From: Oscillospiraceae bacterium
Lineage (GTDB): Bacteria; Bacillota; Clostridia; Oscillospirales; Oscillospiraceae
DNA: 64,000 nt
NCBI GenBank assembly: GCA_902765595.1
Contig: CACXAQ010000016.1
Span: forward strand, 1 to 64,000
Direction: 5' to 3'
Translations under genes and position numbers: made by a program
In this document: in pieces, positions 43,053 to 52,098 of the stretch
How the letters are laid out: every line of letters begins with the position of its first letter
How positions within the stretch are numbered: the first letter of the stretch is position 1
The notes under the pieces: generated by a model
Database searches by the model: none
What the model was told of the DNA's origin: nothing
Seen by the model: only the letters and a program-made list of their open reading frames with translations

Positions 43053-43260
43053 CGCCGATCAGCAGAGAGACCTGGGCGTATTCCTGCAGGGCTTTGGACT
43101 GTATGTAGAATTCATATCTGCCGCTTCCTGTTTCAAATGCGTAGATCATAGCCAGGGAGCAGATCAGCAGAAAGCATGTCAATTGAAGAGAGCGGATCAA
43201 AAGAATCCAGGCGGATCCTTTCATGCCTGTGACACGGGAGATCAATGCGCGAATCTTCAT
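43021..43260 (-). CDS. small single-span membrane protein
   Basis: A 79-residue protein, unrecognised. The start chosen is the ATG after GAGGTG; an upstream in-frame extension runs through the tRNA. A basic N-terminus (KIRALISRVTGMKG) precedes one hydrophobic span (about 18-43), then a polar YEFYIQSKALQEY segment and a second weak hydrophobic stretch at the C-terminus. It is transcribed in the same direction as the tRNA-Arg gene, and its 3' end overlaps rnmV tail to tail. Confidence 0.6.
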   Translation of the reverse strand: MKIRALISRVTGMKGSAWILLIRSLQLTCFLLICSLAMIYAFETGSGRYEFYIQSKALQEYAQVSLLIGAIVPVCLEDL

Positions 43261-43266
43261 TATAAA

Positions 43267-43303
43267 GCACCTCGGAGAAAGCATACTCCGGGGTGCCTTT
43301 TTT
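43267..43303 (+). terminator. plus-strand terminator beyond rnmV
   Basis: The stem GCACCTCGGAG with CTCCGGGGTGC (one wobble) is followed by CTTTTTT. It would end the comEC-holA-rnmV transcript after passing through the convergent small gene. Confidence 0.7.
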
Positions 43304-43401
43304 CGCAAGGAACAGATATTGCCATGAAAATATGAATAGACTTTAAAAATTCGAAAACAGCAGGACAAATCCAACGGTTTGTGATAGAATACGAAAACGA
43401 A

Positions 43402-43426
43402 TAAAAAAACCGTGCCATCGGCACGG
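43402..43426 (-). terminator. terminator of tRNA-Arg
   Basis: On the minus strand the stem CCGTGCC/GGCACGG with a three-base loop is followed by T7, just after the tRNA CCA end. Confidence 0.85.
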
Positions 43427-43430
43427 CTTC

Positions 43431-43507
43431 TGGCACCCACGGCGAGACTCGAACTCACTACCTTGCGCTTAGGAGGCGCACGCTCTATCCAGGTGAGCTA
43501 CGTGGGC
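43431..43507 (-). tRNA. tRNA-Arg (anticodon CCT)
   Basis: A full cloverleaf is visible on the minus strand: acceptor GCCCACG/CGTGGGT with one G-U pair, D stem GCTC/GAGC, and anticodon stem TGCGC/GCGCA around the loop CTCCTAA (anticodon CCT, reading AGG). The T arm is GTGAG-TTCGAGT-CTCGC, the discriminator is G and CCA is encoded. It has its own promoter and terminator. Confidence 0.95.
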
Positions 43508-43520
43508 TTACAGCTTTGCC

Positions 43521-43549
43521 ATTCTAACGCAGTTTTGCGGACCTGTCAA
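43521..43549 (-). promoter_or_regulatory. sigma-A-type promoter for tRNA-Arg
   Basis: Minus-strand TTGACA (43549-43544) and TAGAAT (43526-43521) with a 17-base spacer, just before the tRNA 5' end. Confidence 0.8.
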
Positions 43550-43562
43550 GTGAGGATCATCT

Positions 43563-46478
43563 ATGCTGAAACTGGTATCGATCAAAAAGGATTACACCGT
43601 CGGAGACTTCAAGGTACACGCGCTGAAGGGCGTCGATCTGAGTTTTCGCGAGCACGAATTTGTGGCCATCCTGGGTCATTCCGGCTGCGGAAAGACGACG
43701 CTTTTAAACATCATCGGCGGACTCGATCAATACAGCTCCGGCGACCTTGTGATCAACGGAAAGTCGACCAAGGACTTTAGCGACGGCGATTGGGATACCT
43801 ATCGAAATCATTCTGTGGGCTTTGTTTTTCAGTCCTATAACCTGATCCCGCACCAGTCCGTTTTGTCCAATGTGGAGCTTGCCCTGACTCTCTCCGGTGT
43901 CGGCGCGGCGGAACGTCGGGCCCGCGCAAAGGATGCGCTGGAAAAAGTGGGACTTGGGGATCAGCTGGACAAGAAGCCCAATCAGATGTCCGGCGGGCAG
44001 ATGCAGCGCGTGGCCATTGCCCGCGCGCTGGTAAACGACCCTGATATCCTTCTGGCTGATGAACCGACCGGCGCTTTGGATTCGGATACTTCGGTGCAGA
44101 TCATGGAACTGCTGAAGGAAGTGGCCAAGGACAAGCTCGTTGTCATGGTCACGCACAATCCGGAGCTGGCAAACGACTACGCAAACCGGATCATCCGCCT
44201 GAAGGACGGTTTGATCGTAGGAGACAGCGATCCCTTTGACGCCTCGGACAAGAGCAGCTCCGCCCCCATCGGGAAGCGGACGTCCATGAGCTTTTTTACG
44301 GCTTTGTCGCTCTCGCTGAATAACCTGATGACCAAAAAGGCCCGAACGCTGCTGACCGCCTTTGCCGGCAGCATCGGCATCATCGGCATCGCCCTGATCA
44401 TGTCCCTGTCCAACGGCATCCAAAACTACATTGACAAAGTACAGGAGGATACGCTTTCCAGCTATCCGATCACCATTCAGGCCGAGAGCGTGGACATGAC
44501 CAGCATGATGACCTCGCTCATGGGCGCGCAGGCGGAATCGGCTTCCAACAAACACGAAAAAGACGCGGTCTATTCCAGCTCCATCCTGTACGACATGGTC
44601 AACTCCTTCGTCTCCGCCCAGGCGGAAACCAACAATCTCAAAGCATTTCGCGCTTATATTGAAGCGGAAGACAGCCCCCTCGGGCAGTATATCAGCTCGG
44701 TCCAATATTCCTACGATGCGGATATGACGCCCTATGCGGAAGATACGGACGGTTATATCGGGAAGTCTGATCCGACTCAGATCATGCAGACCGCCATGTC
44801 CGCGTCCTTCGGCGGCGATTACAGCAACTATTTTTCCACCTACGGTCAGATGTTCACGACTCTAAACGTTTGGCAGGAAATGCTTCCCGGCGAGAATGAG
44901 GAGTTGATCCATCCGCTGCTGATGGACCAGTATGATATCCTCTACGGACGCTGGCCGGAGTCGTTCAACGAGGTCGTCCTGATCGTCAATGAGAATAACG
45001 AGGTGTCAGACCTGGTCCTGTACTCCCTGGGCCTCAAGACCAACGAGTCCATCGCGGAAAGCATGCAGTCCCTGGTTTCGGCGGAGACGCTGGACACCAG
45101 CGTTGAGAGCTGGAGCTACGAAGAGATCTGCGGCAAATCCTTCCGGTATGTCTTTCCGGCCGACAAGTTCCAGTACAATGAAGAGACCGGAGAATATGTG
45201 GATCTGAGCGAAGAAGATCTGGGCCTTCGGACCCTTTACAACAACGGCCTTGAGATCCGGATCGTGGGTATCATCCGAAAAAACAGCGACGCCCTCTCCG
45301 GCATGCTGACAGGCTCCGTCGGCTATACACACGCGCTGGTGGAATACGTGGCGGACGAGTGCGTCCAGAAGGATCTGATCAAACGGCAGCTGGAGGATCC
45401 GGAACACGATGTGTTCTCCGGGCTTCCTTTTCTGGATAAAGACGACGAGGCGCTGACCAAGAGCAAAAAGGCGGACGCTGCACGCGAGTATATCGATTCC
45501 TGCACGACAGAGCAGATCGCCCAGCTGTATATTGAGTATATGTGCGAGCCGGACGATGCTTATCTGCAGAAAATGCTCGACGAGCAGATGGGGGACACCA
45601 CCCGGGAGGAAATCGAGAAGACCATTCTGGACTACTACCCGGAATACGCCTCCATGCTGGATCAGATGGATGATGAGACGCTGTTTAGCTATATGCGTCA
45701 GATGGCGGCGGATCAGGTCCGTACCGAGTATGCCCAGCAAATGCGGGAGCTTTACGGGCAGCTCAGTGACGAGGAACTGGCGGAGGACTTCGCCATGCTC
45801 TCGCTGGAGGAAGCCGATTACATTTGGATCTACGATAACGCCATGCCGCCGGTTTACTCCACCAGCACCCTGAAGGATACGCTCAAAATGCTGGGCTACG
45901 TGGATCTGGAGAACCCCAGCGCCATCAACATCTACGCCTCCAGCTTCGAGGATAAGGATCGCATCGCCGAGGAGATCACCCGCTACAATGAGAGTGTGCC
46001 GGAGGAGGATCAGATCGAATACACGGACGTGGTGGCGCTGCTGATGAGCTCCATCACCACCATCATCAACGTTATCAGCTATGTTCTGATCGCGTTCGTC
46101 GCCATTTCCCTGGTCGTCTCCTCCATCATGATCGGGATCATCACCTATATCAGTGTGCTGGAGCGCACCAAGGAGATCGGCATCTTGCGGGCCATCGGTG
46201 CGTCCAAACGGGATATTTCCCGGGTTTTCAACGCAGAGACCTTTATCATCGGCCTGACCTCGGGCGTGATTGGCATCGTAGCCACGCTTCTGCTGAATAT
46301 CCCCATCAATATTATCGTTCACGACCTGACCAAGATCCAGGCGCTGAACTCCGAGCTTCCGGCCGTGGGAGGTGCTTCACTGGTGCTGATCAGCGTGGTG
46401 CTGACCTATATCGCCGGACTCATACCCTCCGGTCTTGCCGCCAAAAAAGACCCGGTGGAAGCGCTCAGAACCGAATAA
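43563..46478 (+). CDS. fused ABC transporter ATPase/permease, MacB-like
   Basis: The 971-residue protein has an N-terminal ABC ATPase of the LolD/MacB type (about 1-225): Walker [12 protein letters not shown] near residue 38, Q-loop [11 protein letters not shown], signature [15 protein letters not shown] and Walker [14 protein letters not shown] first membrane helix lies near 265-290, a very long extracytoplasmic region spans about 290-830, and three C-terminal FtsX-type helices end in [20 protein letters not shown]. Such mechanotransmission exporters move peptides or lipoproteins or act in antimicrobial sensing; the substrate is not evident. No MacA-like partner or two-component system is adjacent. 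Confidence 0.9.
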   Translation: MLKLVSIKKDYTVGDFKVHALKGVDLSFREHEFVAILGHSGCGKTTLLNIIGGLDQYSSGDLVINGKSTKDFSDGDWDTYRNHSVGFVFQSYNLIPHQSVLSNVELALTLSGVGAAERRARAKDALEKVGLGDQLDKKPNQMSGGQMQRVAIARALVNDPDILLADEPTGALDSDTSVQIMELLKEVAKDKLVVMVTHNPELANDYANRIIRLKDGLIVGDSDPFDASDKSSSAPIGKRTSMSFFTALSLSLNNLMTKKARTLLTAFAGSIGIIGIALIMSLSNGIQNYIDKVQEDTLSSYPITIQAESVDMTSMMTSLMGAQAESASNKHEKDAVYSSSILYDMVNSFVSAQAETNNLKAFRAYIEAEDSPLGQYISSVQYSYDADMTPYAEDTDGYIGKSDPTQIMQTAMSASFGGDYSNYFSTYGQMFTTLNVWQEMLPGENEELIHPLLMDQYDILYGRWPESFNEVVLIVNENNEVSDLVLYSLGLKTNESIAESMQSLVSAETLDTSVESWSYEEICGKSFRYVFPADKFQYNEETGEYVDLSEEDLGLRTLYNNGLEIRIVGIIRKNSDALSGMLTGSVGYTHALVEYVADECVQKDLIKRQLEDPEHDVFSGLPFLDKDDEALTKSKKADAAREYIDSCTTEQIAQLYIEYMCEPDDAYLQKMLDEQMGDTTREEIEKTILDYYPEYASMLDQMDDETLFSYMRQMAADQVRTEYAQQMRELYGQLSDEELAEDFAMLSLEEADYIWIYDNAMPPVYSTSTLKDTLKMLGYVDLENPSAINIYASSFEDKDRIAEEITRYNESVPEEDQIEYTDVVALLMSSITTIINVISYVLIAFVAISLVVSSIMIGIITYISVLERTKEIGILRAIGASKRDISRVFNAETFIIGLTSGVIGIVATLLLNIPINIIVHDLTKIQALNSELPAVGGASLVLISVVLTYIAGLIPSGLAAKKDPVEALRTE

Positions 46479-46496
46479 ACTATCAGGCGAATAGAA

Positions 46497-46529
46497 GAGC
46501 GCCCCGGATTCCTCCGGGGCGCTCATTTT
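46497..46529. terminator. terminator after the ABC transporter gene
   Basis: An 11-bp GC-rich stem (GAGCGCCCCGG/CCGGGGCGCTC) is followed by ATTTT. It overlaps the 3' end of the convergent hypA gene. Confidence 0.75.
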
Positions 46530-46872
46530 ACATGGCTTCGATTTCTTTGATGTTGTATTCGTTGCCGGTTACCAGGAAGGTGTTCCCGCTTTGGCAATAG
46601 GGGCAGGTCTTCCCGTACTTCAACGTGGGGTAGGTTTTGGCACAGTCCTGACAGTAGGTGACGGCGTCCAGCTTTTCGAGTTTAAGCTCGGTCTCCTTGA
46701 AGTATTCCGTCTTCTCTCTGGCCCAGAGCCAGAAATCCTGCAGATACTCGGGGATGATGCCGCTGACCTCGCCGACCTCCAGGGTGATGGAGCCGACCTT
46801 TTTCAGGTCGTTCTCCACCATCAGTTTTTCGACTGCGTCAATGACGTAATAGATGGTTCCCAGTTCGTGCAT
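46528..46872 (-). CDS. hypA: HypA-like nickel/zinc metallochaperone
   Basis: A 114-residue protein of the HypA/HybF family, which delivers nickel to NiFe hydrogenase. It begins MHELGTIYYV, keeping His2 and Glu3 of the nickel site, and has the zinc module CQDC...CPYC. It starts two bases after the oxidoreductase stop, so it is in the same operon. No hydrogenase or other hyp gene is in the window, so a role in another metallo-enzyme, or a solo regulator-like use, cannot be excluded. Confidence 0.88.
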   Translation of the reverse strand: MHELGTIYYVIDAVEKLMVENDLKKVGSITLEVGEVSGIIPEYLQDFWLWAREKTEYFKETELKLEKLDAVTYCQDCAKTYPTLKYGKTCPYCQSGNTFLVTGNEYNIKEIEAM

Positions 46873-46874
46873 TC

Positions 46875-49577
46875 TTATCCCTTCCGAATGATGCGCACGG
46901 CCTGCTTGGCGGCATACTTGAGCATGGGGCCGACCTTGTCCTCGCAGCGGACCAGGTTGGAAGCCTCGGGAACATCGCGCTGCAGGTGGATGGCATCGAA
47001 CATGCACTTGGTGGTGCACAGACCGCAGCCGATGCACTTGTTCTGGTCCACAACGCTCACGCCGCAGCCCAGGCAGCGGGAGGCCTCGGTCTTGACCTGC
47101 TCTTCGGTGAAGGTGAGACGGTCGTGCTCGAAGGATTTGAGCTTGAGCGGATCGTGCTGGACTTCCTGACGTGCGGGCTTGTCGAAGCAGTCCAGACCGA
47201 AGGCAAGCTCGTCCTTATTGAGCTCGTAGAACTCACGCAGGTTGCGGCCGCGGGTCAGGCTCTGGCCCTCCTGCACGAAGCGGTGCAGGGACTCGGCGCC
47301 TTCGCGTCCGGCGGCAATGGCATCGATGGCAAACTTGGGGCCGGTGTACACGTCGCCGCCCACGAAGATGTCCTTCTGCTCGGTCTGGTAGGTGATGGGA
47401 TCGGCCAGGGCATTGCCCTTCTTGCCGGTCTTCAGCTCGCCGATATCCAGCTTGCCCCAGTCGATGCTCTGACCGACTGCGGCCAGAACGGAATCGACCT
47501 CGATGACTTCAAACTTGCCGGTGCCGACAGGCGCGCGGCGGCCCTTCTCATCGGGCTCGCCCAGTTCCATCAGCTCCACCTTCAGGCCGGTGACCTTGCC
47601 GTTCTCGCCCAGGATCTCGGCGGGGCCGTTCAGGAAGCAGAACTTCACGCCCTCTTCCTTGGCCTCGGCGACCTCTTCCTTATCGGCAGGCATCTCGTCC
47701 TCGCTGCGGCGGTAGATCACGTAGGTCTCCGCGCCGAGACGGACCGCGGTGCGGCACACATCCATGGCCACGTTGCCGCCGCCGATGACGGCGCACTTCT
47801 TGCCGATCTCGGGCTTGTTGCCCAGATTCACTTCGCGAAGGAAGTCCACACCGCCGTAAACGCCGGTCAGGTCCTCGCCGGGAATGCGGAGCTTGGAGCT
47901 CTTCTGCGCGCCGATGGCCACGTAGAAGCCCTTGTAGCCCTGCTCACGCAGCTGCTGGATGGTGATGTCCTTGCCGATCTCGGTATTCATCTGGAAGTGT
48001 ACGCCCATCTTCTCCAGAACTTCGATCTCACCCTTGAGTGCGCTGCGGTCCAGACGATAGCTGGGGATGCCCATGACCAGCATGCCGCCGGGGGCGGGGT
48101 TGCGGTCGAACACGGTGACGTTCTCATAGCCCATGCGCGCCAGGTAGTAGGCGCAGCTCAGACCGGCGGGGCCGGCGCCGATGATGGCGACCTTTTCCTC
48201 ATAGGGCTTGTCGATGGGACGGCGGTACAGCCGTTCGGGAATGTAACGCTCAGCGCTCTTGAGATCCTGCTCGGCGATGAACTTCTTGATCTCGTCGATG
48301 GCAAGCGCCTTGTCAATGGCGCCGCGGGTGCAGGCGGCCTCGCAGCGGCGGTTGCAGACGTAGCCGCAGACGGAGGGGAAGGGGTTGTCCTGCTTGATGA
48401 GCTTGAGGGCGTCCAGATAGCGGCCTTCCTTGGCCAGCTTGATGTAACCCTGGATGGCGATATGTGCCGGGCAGGCGGTCTTGCAGGGGGCTGTACCGCT
48501 CTCATGGCAGTTCTTGCGGTTATCGGCCACGTAGTTGGGATTGTAGTTGTCCTTGCCCCACTTGAGGGTGGGCAGCTGCTGCTTGGGATATTCCACCTCG
48601 CCCTTCTGGGTGCAGAGCTTCTGGCCCAGCTTCACGGCGCCGGCAGGGCAGACCTCCACGCACTTGCCGCAGGCCACGCACTTTTCCTTCTCCACGTGCG
48701 CCCGGTAGGCGGAGGCGGAGAGGTTGGGGGTGTTAAAGTACTGGCTGGTACGCAGGGCGAAGCAAACGCCCAGATCGCAGTTGCACAGGCCGAAGATCTT
48801 GTCCTGGCCGTCGATGTTGGTGGTCTGGTGGACGTAGCCGTTGTCCTCGGCGCGCTGGCAGATCTGCAGAGCCTCTTCCTTGGTGATGCGGCGGCCCTTG
48901 CCGGTCTCGATCAGATACTCGGCGAAATCGCCCAGACCGATGCAGCAGTCGTCCTGGATCTCACCGGAGCCCTCGCCGTAGAGACGGCGGGCGTTGCGGC
49001 AGGAGCAGTAGCCGACGGAGAGCTTGCCGTCGTACTTATCCAGCCAGTGGGAGATATGCTCGATGCTAAGGGACTTGTTCTCGGCCTGAATGGCTTTCTC
49101 CACGGGGATGACGTGCATGCCGATGCCGTCTCCGCCTGGAGGGATCAGGTGAGTCTTGCCTTCCAGGGGGAGGAAGGTCATCTTGTCAAACGCGTCCGCG
49201 ATCTCGGGATACTTTTCCACCTGCCAGAGGACCATGTTGGTCATCTCCGCGATGCCGGGGACGAAGAGCTGCACGTACCACTGCTTCTCATGCTGGGGAT
49301 TCTCCCAGTGATACTCCACGATGCCGTGGTTGGCGGCATCGGTGAGGAGCTCCTCGATGCGCTGCTCGCTCTTACCGGTGAGCTTGGCGATCTCGGCCGT
49401 GGTCTTGGGCTTGCGCAGGCCCATTTTCAGCATCACTTCCGCGATCTCATCGCTGGTGCATGCGCGGTCCAGGATGATATATTCCGGGTCGTTTTCCGTC
49501 AGCCTCTTGATGCCGAACTTGTACGGGAGGCGGTCCGTAATCATTTTGCCAAGGTCAAATAAGATCTCTCTTGCCAT
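46875..49577 (-). CDS. multi-domain iron-sulfur flavoprotein, GltD-like
   Basis: A 900-residue fusion. Residues 1-110 include a winged-helix-like TAEIAKLTGKSEQRIEELL segment. Then come a Cys-rich region (CSCRNARR, CC, CNCDLGVC), a ferredoxin site CVACGKCVEVCP near 300, and an Fer4_20 domain with CKTACP and CGYVCNRRCEAAC. A glutamate-synthase-small-subunit-like reductase follows, with FAD site IIGAGPAGLSCAYYLARMG and NAD(P) site VIGGGNVAMDV. A last ferredoxin-like motif, CIGCGLCTTKCMF, closes it. It probably moves electrons between NAD(P)H and ferredoxin or an unknown partner. ATG 49577 with GGAGGG is chosen over TTG 49583. A long plus-strand frame opposite is an artefact. Confidence 0.85.
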   Translation of the reverse strand: MAREILFDLGKMITDRLPYKFGIKRLTENDPEYIILDRACTSDEIAEVMLKMGLRKPKTTAEIAKLTGKSEQRIEELLTDAANHGIVEYHWENPQHEKQWYVQLFVPGIAEMTNMVLWQVEKYPEIADAFDKMTFLPLEGKTHLIPPGGDGIGMHVIPVEKAIQAENKSLSIEHISHWLDKYDGKLSVGYCSCRNARRLYGEGSGEIQDDCCIGLGDFAEYLIETGKGRRITKEEALQICQRAEDNGYVHQTTNIDGQDKIFGLCNCDLGVCFALRTSQYFNTPNLSASAYRAHVEKEKCVACGKCVEVCPAGAVKLGQKLCTQKGEVEYPKQQLPTLKWGKDNYNPNYVADNRKNCHESGTAPCKTACPAHIAIQGYIKLAKEGRYLDALKLIKQDNPFPSVCGYVCNRRCEAACTRGAIDKALAIDEIKKFIAEQDLKSAERYIPERLYRRPIDKPYEEKVAIIGAGPAGLSCAYYLARMGYENVTVFDRNPAPGGMLVMGIPSYRLDRSALKGEIEVLEKMGVHFQMNTEIGKDITIQQLREQGYKGFYVAIGAQKSSKLRIPGEDLTGVYGGVDFLREVNLGNKPEIGKKCAVIGGGNVAMDVCRTAVRLGAETYVIYRRSEDEMPADKEEVAEAKEEGVKFCFLNGPAEILGENGKVTGLKVELMELGEPDEKGRRAPVGTGKFEVIEVDSVLAAVGQSIDWGKLDIGELKTGKKGNALADPITYQTEQKDIFVGGDVYTGPKFAIDAIAAGREGAESLHRFVQEGQSLTRGRNLREFYELNKDELAFGLDCFDKPARQEVQHDPLKLKSFEHDRLTFTEEQVKTEASRCLGCGVSVVDQNKCIGCGLCTTKCMFDAIHLQRDVPEASNLVRCEDKVGPMLKYAAKQAVRIIRKG

Positions 49578-49703
49578 ATGCAATTCCCTCCAAAAGCATA
49601 AAGTTGGTTATATTACGCTCATTATAAAAATACCATGGGATTCGACTTTTTTCAAGTAGACAAAGTACTTATCAGTGTCAATCTTTCGGCGGCGAAAAAG
49701 GGG

Positions 49704-49732
49704 TTGATTCTCAAGGGGCTTTGTAGTAAAAT
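49704..49732 (+). promoter_or_regulatory. sigma-A-type promoter for the SRP RNA gene
   Basis: TTGATT (49704-49709) and TAAAAT (49727-49732) with a 17-base spacer, directly before the RNA 5' end. Confidence 0.75.
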
Positions 49733-49740
49733 GCCATCGT

Positions 49741-50015
49741 GGCTTTTGACAAGGCTGCACTAGTCGGGGAGCCAGCGGTGCCCTGTAACCTGCAATCCGC
49801 TACAGCAGGGACGAATTCCCGACCGAGGGGCTGCTCTGTGTCGTCTGACCCCGGTAAGCAGCGTTGACGATCCGGTCTCGCGCAAGGTCAACCCGTGAAC
49901 CATGTCAGGCGGGGAACCGAGCAGCATTAAGCGGTGCTTGGCTTGTGCCGGGTGGTAACGGATATAGCGCATGCTTCAGAGTCGGGTGTGCAGTCTTGTC
50001 AAGGGCCATTTTTTT
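49741..50015 (+). ncRNA. ffs: large signal recognition particle RNA (scRNA)
   Basis: About 270 bases of Gram-positive large SRP RNA. The 5' GGCTTTTGACAAG pairs with the 3' CTTGTCAAGGGCC, closing the molecule. The Alu-domain motif GGTGCCCTGTAACCTGCAA and its partner GCTACAGCAGGG are present, and helix 8 shows GTCAGGCGGGGAACCGAGCAGC with the GGAA tetraloop that binds Ffh. A T7 run at 50009-50015 ends it. Its position directly before dnaX is common in Firmicutes. Open frames crossing it are not coding. Confidence 0.92.
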
Positions 50016-50031
50016 GCAAAGGGGTGCGCGG

Positions 50032-51654
50032 ATGTATCAGGCTTTATATCGGAAATGGCGACCGCAGACCTTTGACGAGGTCATTGGGCAGCAGCATATC
50101 ACCGAGACACTGAAAAGCCAGGTGCGCAGCGGGCGGCTATCTCACGCCTACCTGTTTATCGGCACCCGCGGCACCGGGAAGACCACCTGCGCCCGGATCC
50201 TGGCAAGGGCGGTCAACTGCGAGCATCCCACGGACGGGAACCCCTGCGGTCACTGCCCGGCCTGCCGGGGGATCCTGGACGGCAGCATCCTGGACGTGGT
50301 GGAGCTGGACGCCGCCTCCAATAACGGCGTGGATAATGTCCGCGCCCTGCGGGAGGAAGCGGTGTTTTCTCCCAGCGTTGTCAAGAAGCGCGTGTACATC
50401 ATCGACGAGGTCCACATGCTCTCTACGGCGGCCTTTAACGCGCTGCTGAAGATCCTGGAGGAACCTCCCGAACACCTGATGTTCATTCTTGCCACCACGG
50501 AACTGCAGAAGGTCCCGGCAACGATCCTTTCCCGCTGCCAGCGGCACAGCTTCCGCCGCCTGGAGGCGGACACCATTGCGGCCTATCTGCAGACCATCGC
50601 TAAGCGGGAACAGATGCAGCTGGAACCAGACGCTGCCTCGCTGATCGCGAGACTTGCGGAGGGGGGCGTGCGGGACGCGCTCAGTCTGCTGGACCAGTGT
50701 TCCGCAAGAGAACGTATCGATACGGAAGCGGTATACTCCGCCGTCGGTCTTGCGGGAAAACGCAGGATCGCGGAGCTTCTGGATGCCGTTTTGCGGCATG
50801 ATACGGAAAAGACCATGACCCTGTTTTCCCGGATGTGGATGGACGGGAAAGCCCCCTCCTCAATTCTGGGAGAGATCAATTCGCTGCTGCGGGACACGCT
50901 GATGCTCCATATCGCGCCACGTGCCGGCCATGACCTGATCTCCGGCGGCTTTGAGGACAAAACCCTGGAGGCCTTTTCCAAGCGGATGACGACGGAAGAG
51001 CTGATCGCGGCAATGGGAACCGTCCAGGATACCCTGGGCAGCCTGCGGGACGGGAAGAATCCCAGGACGGCAGCCGAACTCTGTCTGGTCTCCCTCTGCA
51101 GCGATATCGGCGGGGACAGCGTGCGTCAGCTCCGGGCAAGGATCTCCCGGCTGGAAGAACAGATGGAGCGTGGAGTCCCGGTAAATATGAACGCCCGGCA
51201 AGTCACAGCGCCCGTTCCCGAAATCCATGATCCGGTAGAGGTGAAGGACCTTCCGGAGCAGAACGAGGATATTCCCGAAGCTACGGAGCATTCTGATGAG
51301 ACGGCCCCTGAACCGAATGCAGATCCCGTATCAGCCCCGGTATCCGACCTCTGGCCGCAGATCCGTAAAGCGGCCCTGGAGCTGGTGCCGGTGGACGCCC
51401 GCATCAACCTGGAGGATGAATCCCGGGTAAGCGGCCGTGTGGAGGGGAACCTGCTGATCCTGGAGACCCAGAACGCTTTTTTGATGGGGAGATTCCAGCG
51501 GCCTGACGTGATGCAGCGCTTATCCGACGCGGCCCGCTCTGTGAGCGGAAAGGATTTGCGGGTACAGGTCCGGGAACGAGAAGAAAAAGCAAGGGAAACG
51601 CGCAGCCTGGATGACTTAAGGCAATTTAAGGAAGTACACTTTATTTCGGAATAA
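50032..51654 (+). CDS. dnaX: DNA polymerase III gamma/tau subunit
   Basis: The clamp-loader ATPase that also tethers the replicative polymerase. It has 540 residues, beginning YQALYRKWRPQTFDEVIGQ. Walker A GTRGTGKTTCARILA lies near residue 45, four zinc cysteines follow (C-x8-C-x2-C-x2-C region CEHPTDGNPCGHCPAC), then DEVHMLSTAAFNALLKILEEPP and the ILSRCQRH sensor. A proline/glutamate-rich linker (about 400-440) precedes the C-terminal tau domain. The ATG follows AAAGGGG. An upstream in-frame extension lies in the SRP RNA and is excluded. Confidence 0.95.
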   Translation: MYQALYRKWRPQTFDEVIGQQHITETLKSQVRSGRLSHAYLFIGTRGTGKTTCARILARAVNCEHPTDGNPCGHCPACRGILDGSILDVVELDAASNNGVDNVRALREEAVFSPSVVKKRVYIIDEVHMLSTAAFNALLKILEEPPEHLMFILATTELQKVPATILSRCQRHSFRRLEADTIAAYLQTIAKREQMQLEPDAASLIARLAEGGVRDALSLLDQCSARERIDTEAVYSAVGLAGKRRIAELLDAVLRHDTEKTMTLFSRMWMDGKAPSSILGEINSLLRDTLMLHIAPRAGHDLISGGFEDKTLEAFSKRMTTEELIAAMGTVQDTLGSLRDGKNPRTAAELCLVSLCSDIGGDSVRQLRARISRLEEQMERGVPVNMNARQVTAPVPEIHDPVEVKDLPEQNEDIPEATEHSDETAPEPNADPVSAPVSDLWPQIRKAALELVPVDARINLEDESRVSGRVEGNLLILETQNAFLMGRFQRPDVMQRLSDAARSVSGKDLRVQVREREEKARETRSLDDLRQFKEVHFISE

Positions 51655-51694
51655 ATAATTAAGAGCCGCAGTCGCGGCGGAACGGAGAATGAAA

Positions 51695-52036
51695 ATGGCA
51701 AAAGGTTTTCGCGGGGGTATGCCCGGCAGTCAGATGAACATGATGAAGCAGGCCCAGAAAATGCAGCAGGAATTCATGAAAATGCAGCAGGAGCTGGAGT
51801 CCACCAATTTTGAATTCACTTCCGGCGGCGGCGCTGTGAAGGCGGTCGTGACCGGCACGCGGGAGTTCTCTTCGCTGGAGATCAATCCTGAAGTCGTGGA
51901 TCCGGAAGACGTGGAGATGCTGCAGGACCTGATCCTGGCGGCAATCAACGGGGCGCTGAAGCTGGCCGATGAGAAGACCGGTCAGGCCATGGCCAAGCTG
52001 CAGGGCGGCATGGGCGGTTTTCCCGGCCTGTTCTGA
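51695..52036 (+). CDS. ybaB: nucleoid-associated protein, YbaB/EbfC family
   Basis: A 113-residue DNA-binding dimer that affects nucleoid structure. It shows the Met/Gln-rich N-terminal helix (MKQAQKMQQEFMKMQQEL), the TSGGGAVKAVVTGTREF strands and an IDPEVVDPEDVEML-like segment, and ends GGMGGFPGLF. ATG 51695 fits GGAGA better than ATG 51689. dnaX-ybaB-recR is the usual order; here a terminator and a radical SAM gene follow and recR is missing. Confidence 0.94.
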   Translation: MAKGFRGGMPGSQMNMMKQAQKMQQEFMKMQQELESTNFEFTSGGGAVKAVVTGTREFSSLEINPEVVDPEDVEMLQDLILAAINGALKLADEKTGQAMAKLQGGMGGFPGLF

Positions 52037-52041
52037 GTATG

Positions 52042-52077
52042 AAAACAGCCGCATCGAGCGATGCGGCTGTTTTTCTG
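52042..52077 (+). terminator. terminator after ybaB
   Basis: A 14-bp stem (AAAACAGCCGCATC/GATGCGGCTGTTTT) with a four-base loop, followed by further T. Confidence 0.85.
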
Positions 52078-52098
52078 ACATGGAGTAGGGGATGAGCG

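Noticed and set aside
46986-49562. 858-codon plus-strand open frame opposite the iron-sulfur flavoprotein gene
   Set aside because: Low-complexity Ala/Gly/Leu/Asp-rich translation with no domains; a GC-skewed codon-position shadow of the minus-strand gene, which has clear motifs.
49578-49703. Promoter of the flavoprotein-hypA operon
   Set aside because: A minus-strand TATAAT at 49626-49621 exists but no -35 lies 16-18 bases upstream; a TTGACA further upstream lacks a good -10.
49864-50031. In-frame N-terminal extension of dnaX
   Set aside because: It runs through the SRP RNA and its terminator; DnaX begins at the conserved YQALYRKWRP segment.
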